Assembly (NCBI RefSeq): GCF_958298935.1
Contig: NC_084927.1
Location: 15,714,001-15,778,000 of the forward strand
Reading direction: 5' to 3'
From: Phragmites australis
Taxonomy: Eukaryota > Streptophyta > Magnoliopsida > Poales > Poaceae
DNA length: 64,000 bases
Positions 58,210 to 64,000 of this stretch are shown piece by piece (positions within the stretch are counted from its first letter, which is position 1; the number at the start of each line of letters is the position of its first letter). The notes under the pieces were generated by a model that worked only from the letters and a program-made list of their open reading frames with translations, was not told the origin of the DNA and did no database searches. A program made the position numbers and the translations under genes.

Positions 58210-58860
58210 TAGACTAATTTGGGGAAAAAATTTGCATTCAGAGAATCGAGTACGCACATTCAGAGGATGCGAGGTTATCAACGATTTGCACTGGATCAGA
58301 CAGGTTCCCCCCGAGCAAATGTGACAGAAGAGAAAATGTAGTACGAATTTTGGGGAGAACCTCACCTTGCTGTTCAATCCTCAACCCCCCCCCCCCCGCC
58401 CCTTGCACAACTGATTTGCAATGGATCTATGCAAAAATCACGAATCAGGAAACCCTAGGTCATAAGATTGGGGAGAGAAAAAAACACATGCGAGAGAACC
58501 AAATATGTGCACACTCAGAGGAATCCATGAGCGGGTACAAAATGATTTGCACTGGATCATACCGTATTCCCGAACAGTTAAAATATGTGCGAGAAAGCAA
58601 AAAAAAACAACACATTCAGACGGATTTAGAGGGGGGGCCTCACCTTCTGTGCAATCCTCCTCCCCGCCACGCTACTGATTTGCGCTAGATCAAAAAAAAA
58701 AATGTGAATCAGAAAACCCTAAAATCGCATGAGAGAAGAAAAAACACAGCACATTCAAACGGATTTTGGGGGAAACTCACCTCCTGTGCAACCCTCCTCT
58801 CCCGCCGCGCTACCGATTTGCACTGGAACAACAGGAACGCGCGAATCAGAAGACGAGAGC
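58210..58860. repeat. ~130-bp tandem repeat in leader of the Ulp1-like gene
   Basis: GATTTGCACTGGATC or close variants occur at 58283, 58413, 58544, 58677 and 58815, spacings 130, 131, 133 and 138 bp. Units 2 to 5 share a CTCACCTTCTGTGCAATCC-like block, which on the minus strand gives AGGTGAG, a splice-donor consensus, in each unit. C-runs and AAAACCCTA are also repeated. Upstream region of the minus-strand gene. Confidence 0.8.
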
Positions 58861-59152
58861 ACGCAGCTTGATTTTTTGTGTTGCGAGAGCGACAAACCTG
58901 GAGAAGAAGACGAGCGAAACGAAATGAACTAGCGCAGTTCCTGATGTTTGAAAAAGGCTCGCCTCGACGGTTCCGCGGCTAAAAGCTTCGCTGACGCGTG
59001 GGTCGGTATACGGGGCGCGGGCAGACGGACGTATCTCGGACGCGCGTATCTCAGTCGCCGTATGAGTCGCGCATGCACGGTCAGATGGAGAACGAATGGC
59101 GATCCGAGCGTGCATGCCGAGCGACGTGAGCATGCACGCTCGGAATTTAGTC

Positions 59153-59193
59153 ATTGGGTTTATCTTATCCAATAGGGAAATGGTTGTGCTTAC
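59153..59193 (-). other. B3-gene intron right of the MULE
   Basis: Short intron remainder ending at the donor GTAAGC on the minus strand; matches 19850-19894. Confidence 0.65.
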
Positions 59194-59391
59194 AAGACGA
59201 TTTTCAAGTGTGCTAGTGTTGATCATTTCCTTTATCCATGAAGGGGGCCTAATCTCATAGATAGATCTCTTCCGTAATGCTGCCATGTTCAAAGAAGTCA
59301 TGAAGCCTTTTAGTTTCTATTTTCCTTCACTTCTTGGCCAATCATTCTTGCTGTTACACTTCTGAATGGAAGCAGATGGTGCTTCGTGCTG
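59194..59391 (-). CDS. B3-gene linker exon, copy 1
   Basis: 198 bp, 66 codons, from the acceptor TTGAAAAG to the donor GTAAGC. Reads QHEAPSASIQKCNSKNDW, then a TAG, then KLKGFMTSLNMAALRKRSI, YEIRPPSWIKEM and TLENRL. Single frame except the TAG. The unoccupied equivalent of the CACTA-2 target lies at about 59293-59295. Confidence 0.78.
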
Positions 59392-59460
59392 CTTTTCAAT
59401 ATCCGGTAATGTTAATACTTGATACGACAAATAAGACATGAGCTTTAGTATTTAACTCAC

Positions 59461-59640
59461 ATTCAAATCCATTGGTAACAGATTCAAAAATGTCATAAAC
59501 TTATTTTTCTTTTGCTCACTTTGTTGCATTCGGATGTCCTTGTGTGTGGACTTTCTCTGGCATCCAATAGGCCCAAACACATTGATTGTAAACACCATTG
59601 TAGGATCGATTACTCACAAACTAGGCAATCAGAGGTTGTT
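59461..59640 (-). CDS. B3 domain exon (C-terminal half of first B3 domain)
   Basis: Reads CLVCE, a likely frame slip, then TMVFTINVFGPIGCQRKSTH and KDIRMQQSEQ. It ends before donor GTGAGT at 59460. VFTVKVFxPxGCQ is the usual end of the first B3 domain in this family. The upstream half was not recognised to the right (59640-59860), so it is partial. Confidence 0.68.
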
Positions 59641-60260
59641 GTTTCGTTATTAAAATTCACCCTTTATAAATCCACCATAATTTTAAATATAGAAATAAAA
59701 TCCGGTTGACTCATAATATTGGCAGTGGAAGGTACACAAAATTTTGCAACTAACGCAATAAGAATCACGTCAATCGGATATTCAGATCTTAAGATATGCC
59801 CCGAAAGCAAAACCGTGTGGTATGGTCATGAAATACATAACCTCTGCAAATATGGAGATGATCAACAACTGGCCCTCAGCGTCTGACCGCCCAACTGGGC
59901 CGGCCTTACCCTGCTGTGCCGCCTGCCTGCTCGCACAACCGCCCACCTGGGACTTGTCCCGCTAGTCCCCCATCGTCCTAACTTCCGCATGGCCGCATCA
60001 TCGCCTGATGGGCTGGGCCTCACCTGGACCTACGTGTGCCCTCTGTGGGCTGGTTGGGCTGCCATGCCCCCACAGCTAGCGCACGATTGCGCTCCATCGC
60101 AGGCCGTCATGCATGGGCCATGCCTCGGCTCTCTGTGGGCTGCGACTTGCCCCTCTTGGCGCGCCTAGGCCATATGCCCTGTTGTTGGGCTGATCCGCAC
60201 TGCACCTGCGCCCTCCAGGCCGACTGGCCCAAGCCACATGTCAAGACATACTAGGCTGCC
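59641..60260. other. No recognised gene; GC-rich low-complexity stretch
   Basis: 59860-60250 is rich in GGGCTG, GCCATGCC and CCGCC and gives frames full of Ala/Arg/Pro/Cys without domain similarity. 59641-59860 is AT-rich and may include decayed B3-gene sequence. Confidence 0.4.
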
Positions 60261-60344
60261 GAAATTTTTTTATTTATATATATATTTCAATATTTGCAAA
60301 ATTATACGCCCATTTCAAATATTGCATATCTAACCTACCGTCGC

Positions 60345-60540
60345 CCATTGGAAGGGCGACAACAAGGTGTTGCCCATCCAACGGGCGACACCTTGATGTG
60401 GCAAGGCAACATGGTGGCCGTCTAACGTGGCATAGAAGATATGCCCGTTCAACGGACGACACCTTGCGGTCACCTCATCAGAGGGCGACACCTTGTTGTC
60501 GCCCAGTGAAAGATGTCACCCATCCAAGAGGCGACAACTT
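60345..60540. repeat. GGGCGACA inverted/direct repeat cluster
   Basis: Seven or so copies of a GTCGCCC/GGGCGAC unit in both orientations (TCGCCCATTGGAAGGGCGAC, CCAACGGGCGACACCTTG, GAGGGCGACACCTTG). It resembles the subterminal array of a DNA transposon; no terminus was identified. Confidence 0.55.
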
Positions 60541-60659
60541 ATGGAATTTTTTTACTAGAAATTATCTTGGATAAATTATTTAGATTTCTTTACTATATTT
60601 TGTATAATTGTTATATGACACATAGTTGTTTTATAGGATAACCACATCTTCGAGCCCGA

Positions 60660-60900
60660 GGTCTGAATTTTTTCATAATAGTACTCCTACTGACTTCGAC
60701 TTCACCGTGGTTGTTTGGTTTGCGGCAGAGTTGGTGTCATCCATGCATCGCCATTCAGTGTTTTTGAAGTATTTAAAAGTCCGTCGCCATTGGATGTTTT
60801 TGAGATATTTTTTTATATGTGGATATGTCGAACAATGATGATTGAACATGGTGATTTTAATCCGAGCTACAACATACACGATGACATGTATGATACATGA
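60660..60900 (+). pseudogene. Short conserved-looking ORF, function unknown
   Basis: The frame reads VCGRVGVIHASPFSVFEVFK, then SPSPLDVFEIFFYMWICR and EHGDFNPSYNIHDDMYDT, ending TGA at 60898. The composition looks protein-like and resembles N-terminal pieces of grass transposon proteins, but I cannot name the family. The upstream part is frame-broken. It directly follows the GGGCGAC cluster. Confidence 0.35.
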
Positions 60901-61369
60901 TTTTTCTAACCTATCCATGTACCACATCTAAACCTAACATGCCTTAGGGAATGGAAAAAACATGATTACAACATCAAGTCTACTAAGTGTAACTTGGATA
61001 CTTTCCTTTCCTTGCTGCTTCTGATCCTGCCTCACGAGCCTATCGTACCCTCTCGCGCTTCCTCTCTCTCTCTCCCGCCTCATGGGCCACCTCTTCTTGG
61101 CGGGCCTACACCTCTCTCAATTTCCATTGCTCCTCTTGCATATGTTTGTGGTCAGCCTCCCTCCTCTCGTCCGCTCCCATTTTGTGAAATCATCTCCATG
61201 CCATCTGATGCTCAGTGCGTAGGAGGAACGCATCTGCTTGTGACTGTTCAGTATCCAGCCACTTGAGGAAGTTACATAGCGGTGACAGAGACTTCAACAG
61301 AGACCAAAATGTTCAATGCTAAATAATAGATAGATGTAATTTAGTTTGGGGATAAGTTCGTACTTGGCT

Positions 61370-61515
61370 ACGGTAACCACCCGAGATGTGGCCCTCTGGT
61401 GGATCGTACTCGTAGTTCAAATACATGAAGAACCTCCTTCTATAGGTGTCTGAAAACTCCTGAGACTTCTTCACCGTACACAGGTCCCCACACTAACACA
61501 TTGGCACTTGCACCC
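61370..61515 (-). pseudogene. GRF-like zinc-binding fragment
   Basis: The minus strand reads VQVPMC, a TAG where Trp/Lys is usual, then CGDLCTVKKSQEFSDTYRRR and FFMYLNYEYDPPEGH. The spaced Cys pattern and RRRFFMY resemble the GRF-type zinc-binding segment in grass transposon proteins. Only this exon is recognisable. Confidence 0.45.
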
Positions 61516-61697
61516 TGGCAGGCGTAGTATCCCCTTATATTTCTTGGGGAGAGGATCGAAGGACATTTTTTAGAGGAAGAAAAGCTCAAGATAGTTGCTA
61601 TTGGTGCATAACTGGCCTCCTACAAACACTCCTATTCATACATGACATCAGTAATGGTGTATGGACTTGGTCTATAAAAACTAGTTGTGGAAAGGAA

Positions 61698-62027
61698 TTG
61701 ATTCCTCTGTCAGCAGTGCTAAAGCTATCTAAAAAGCTTATGTCTAAAAAGACTATGTCTGAAAAGCCTATTTCTAAAAAGGCTATGTCTAAAAGGCTAT
61801 GTCTCAAAAGTCTATGTCTCGTAAGTCATAAGGCTATGTCTTCGACTTGCAGTAGGAGGTTGATGATATGCCAAGTCCTCCTATCATACAGTTGGAGGAC
61901 CCTACTATATGCATCGATCCATGGTACCCCTGCCTGCGCCACAAAATGGTGGCTCCTCCTCTGCCACCAGTGCAACATAGTGGTGGAGCATATTGGGAGT
62001 CAGGATGCTCCTTGTAGTTCACTCTGA
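61698..62027 (+). other. ORF with minisatellite-encoded repeats, function unknown
   Basis: 110 codons with repeated MSKK/MSEK pentamers. In another frame the 3' half reads DMPSPPIIQLEDPTICIDPW and PPLPPVQHSGGAYWESG, which looks more protein-like. The repeat block may have shifted the frame. No family assigned. Confidence 0.3.
61728..61835. repeat. 15-bp minisatellite
   Basis: Seven or so copies of AAAAAGGCTATGTCT with small changes. Confidence 0.8.
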
Positions 62028-62029
62028 GT

Positions 62030-62600
62030 CAATATGATTAGAACAACTGTTATGATGGAGAGGAATGTCCCTGCTGTAGATTTTGTAGTGTACCTTCGAT
62101 CGATGGCATTTTACATTCCTTAAGTCATGTTAGGTGTAACTCTGGTATGACACTAGATGTATCATACATACCATTGTAATTTAGGTCTAGCATGTTTATT
62201 ATGTTGGTTATAGAATGCTCGGGGTATGAATCTATGGTTAGAATAGTAGTACTAACAAAAATATAGTAGTAGATAAAAGATAATATGACACTCATAATAA
62301 GATAGTTGAAATAACATAGAACAATAAGATAGCAACTGAATAAATAAGTAGAGTAACCTAAAAGCGGCCCCGCTTGGGGACCACCCCCTGGTTGCACCCG
62401 GCCTTGGAACACTGCACCTCTGTGCTCTAACGTGGTGAGCTGAGGACGTCAACGGGTCTGGTGGAACAATCAGCCGCCCAGCCCGTCTGGCTGGCGATGG
62501 CGTCGCGTAGTCATCCTGGCTCAGTTGAGTCCCTACTTATGGAGCACTAGGTAGCTACGAAGCCCCGATCTTGTCCCCATTGTTGAAGAGGTACGCGTAG
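62030..62600. other. No recognised gene
   Basis: AT-rich sequence to about 62360, then decayed GC-richer sequence perhaps belonging to the 3' part of the plant-mobile-domain pseudogene. Nothing firmly supported. Confidence 0.3.
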
Positions 62601-64000
62601 CCAGGGACCTGAATACCGTACCTGATCATCCGCATCTACATCCCTGAGATCCTCGATCTCTACATGTGCAAAGAGGAGGAAACCATTTTAGCAACAATGA
62701 AGATTGGGATTTGTAACAAGTACTTAGTCATGAAGTGGTTGTTATACCTGAGATAGGGACTCAAGAAGACGAAGGATCGAGGTCCATGACCGAAGGTCTA
62801 AATGAGCTACCACCACAGTAGTGGTCACCGATGTTGGTGAAAGGCTGCCTTGTCGAGCTGTCGTCGTAGTGGGGGTCACCGGTGCTGGTGAAAGACTACC
62901 TCACCGAGCCGCCATCGTAGAGGGGGTCACCGGTGCTGGTGAAAGACTACCCCGCTGAGCCGTTGCTATAGTGGGGGTGAAAGATGGCCTCAAGGGCTTG
63001 ATGGAGTATGTCGGACGTACTGGTGCCTGAGGCGGGGTGGTGAACATGGAGAGGTGTGACGGCAGAGGAAGCTATGCACGAGGTCCCGTTGAAATGTCCA
63101 TGGAGGACCTGCAGTTGGCCCTCCTGGGGGCCTTCTGGACATTACAGTAGATCTGGTCGAACGCCGTGGTCAACTCGCTCACAGAGATGTCCAGGCCACC
63201 TTGCAACCGCTGGCAGTTCAACCTTGCCTCGAGCCCAATCTGTTGTAGCCTGTCCCTCTGTGAACAAAAGTTTGATTGGATTTGATAACTTTTGGCTAAG
63301 CTAAATTGGTAGTAAAAGACAAGTTGCATTGTCAAAAATGTACCTCATACAAACGTGACTGGTTCCTATACATTGGGTACGTATCGCACACGTGTGCTAC
63401 ATGGGATGGAGGCTCGGACAGTGTGTACGTGACCCAGACCCGCGTGCGAGCCATGAACCAAGCCAGGCACCCGGCGTAAGCCTTGTCAGAGTGAGGCCGG
63501 TCCTCCTCAACAACGTCATCGACAACCTGATCCCATTTGATGACCCACAACTGCACACGTGACGCAAAGGTGCTTATCATATGCATCCACTTACGCATCC
63601 ACCTGCATAAAGGCTAGCACATGGCATATGCTGTGACAATGACGAAGTTCAAAAAGTAATTCCAAATTTACATGTGGATATTAGTGAGCACTGTCGGAGT
63701 GCATGGGAGCGCAAACTTCTGGAACCTGCCAAATTGCTGCATCACATGATGCGGGAGTACTCTTTGACATAGATGTCGAACATGAGGGCACTCCTCATAA
63801 GCCAGTACTCTCTGTCCCGTGTGCATAGGAGAGACAGTCTGAGGAGGGGCTCATGCGTGTACCTCACCATCGGTGTATGGCCTCCACCTTATGTCCTGGA
63901 CCGTTAGCTCATCGAACTGGGCAATGAAGTCTGGGTAGGCACGGTGGATTTGGAGACTGGACCAAGCTGGTTGTGTACCGAAAATTGTTAAACGACAAAA
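62600..64000 (-). pseudogene. Plant mobile domain (PMD) protein remnant
   Basis: About 63660-63960 on the minus strand reads FDELTVQDIRWRPYTDGEVH, a stop, then a broken block with VMQQFGRFQK. 63332-63598 reads QLWVIKWDQVVDDVVEEDRP, HSDKAYAGCLAWFMARTRV and VCDTYPMYRNQSRL. These are the C-terminal blocks of the plant mobile domain (PF10536 type) found in MAIN-like proteins and in transposons. A Ser/Pro/Thr-rich tail follows, with ~57-bp tandem units at 62820-62985. Stops and shifts show decay; the N-terminal part lies beyond the right edge. Confidence 0.7.
62820..62985. repeat. ~57-bp tandem repeat in PMD tail
   Basis: Three units of GGGGGTCACCGGTGCTGGTGA, then AAGACTACC and CCGAGCCG. Encodes repeated SLSPAPVTP on the minus strand. 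Confidence 0.75.

Larger units (their letters stand above)
47639..59152 (+). mobile_element. MULE with FAR1-type transposase and convergent Ulp1-like gene
   Basis: It occupies an intron whose uninterrupted paralogue is at 19503-19894. Ends: GACTAATGCACGGCCGTGCATGCT-type sequence at 47639-47662 and an inverted relative at 59129-59152; both termini are CG-rich for 200 bp or more. I could not identify a 9-bp target duplication, so exact ends are provisional. The two genes face each other as in MuDR, and the Ulp1-like partner recalls Kaonashi-type MULEs. Confidence 0.72.
19895..59640 (-). pseudogene. REM-type B3-domain gene, interrupted by transposons
   Basis: Exon order on the minus strand is 59640-59461, 59391-59194, 47219-47073 joined to 45986-45592 across a hAT element, then 45577-45480 joined to 19993-19895 across CACTA-2. 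The blocks MVFTINVFGPIGC, ITLKTSTDSTASWQVKGV, GWRRFC, CLKEG and CTFNIIETTLWHVVIT are characteristic of grass REM B3 proteins, DNA-binding proteins usually with several B3 domains. Splice joins give sensible reading (ENRL joined to ALATAFCDAMV). A TAG in the first linker, frameshifts, a partial exon duplication and the insertions indicate a pseudogene. The 5' start is not identified; the third B3 domain would lie left of the window. Confidence 0.8.

Noticed and set aside
58378..58400. Long C-run as a structured element
   Set aside because: Simple mononucleotide run inside the tandem leader repeat; no further evidence.
47639..59152. 9-bp target duplication for the MULE
   Set aside because: Candidate 9-mers beside the proposed ends do not match, so no duplication is claimed.

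Overview
The window is nuclear DNA of a grass (Poaceae, probably panicoid). This rests on the repeat families (CACTA/En-Spm, Tat-type Gypsy, SIRE-like Copia, hAT, FAR1-type MULE, plant mobile domain) and on a REM-type B3 gene; the species is not determined. It holds almost no intact cellular genes. What remains is one B3-domain gene on the minus strand, opened to more than 40 kb by transposon insertions into exons and introns.

Host gene. Exon pieces lie at 59461-59640 (end of a B3 domain), 59194-59391 (linker), 47073-47219 plus 45592-45986 (second B3 domain, split by a hAT element) and 45480-45577 plus 19895-19993 (second linker copy, split by a 25.5-kb CACTA element). The intron at 47220-59193 holds an 11.5-kb MULE. 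The paralogous intron at 19503-19894 is cut by a further CACTA element.

Left nest (1-19502). CACTA-3 (right end 19502) is interrupted by a Copia element (right LTR edge about 16122), whose integrase is interrupted by CACTA-1 (right end 10735). All three run off the left edge. CACTA-1 carries a TNP2-type transposase (6320-9613) and a second gene with RNase H-like N-terminal, Ptta/En-Spm, DUF8039-like and Ulp1 domains (1-4025).

Central nest (19994-45479). CACTA-2 has 13-bp perfect TIRs, a TNP2 gene and a second gene ending in an Ulp1-like protease that keeps its catalytic residues. A Tat-lineage Gypsy element (22990-37476, 5-bp target duplication CTATG) sits in the TNP2 gene. A solo LTR of the same family (40118-41341, duplication ATAAC) sits ahead of the second gene. 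The Gypsy region is rearranged: its left LTR is followed by a second copy of the right-hand TNP2 flank instead of the element interior.

Right part. The MULE (47639-59152) carries a FAR1/MULE transposase with only two in-frame stops and a convergent multi-exon gene with an acidic middle and a C-terminal Ulp1-like protease. From 59.6 kb to the end are decayed repeats, a zinc-binding fragment and a plant-mobile-domain pseudogene.

Most notable pattern: both CACTA-1 and CACTA-2 carry an internal copy of their own family-specific subterminal repeat array directly in front of the TATA box of the second gene. This suggests that the subterminal-binding protein also controls that promoter. CACTA-3, which lacks a transposase gene, looks like what recombination between the terminal and internal arrays would leave.
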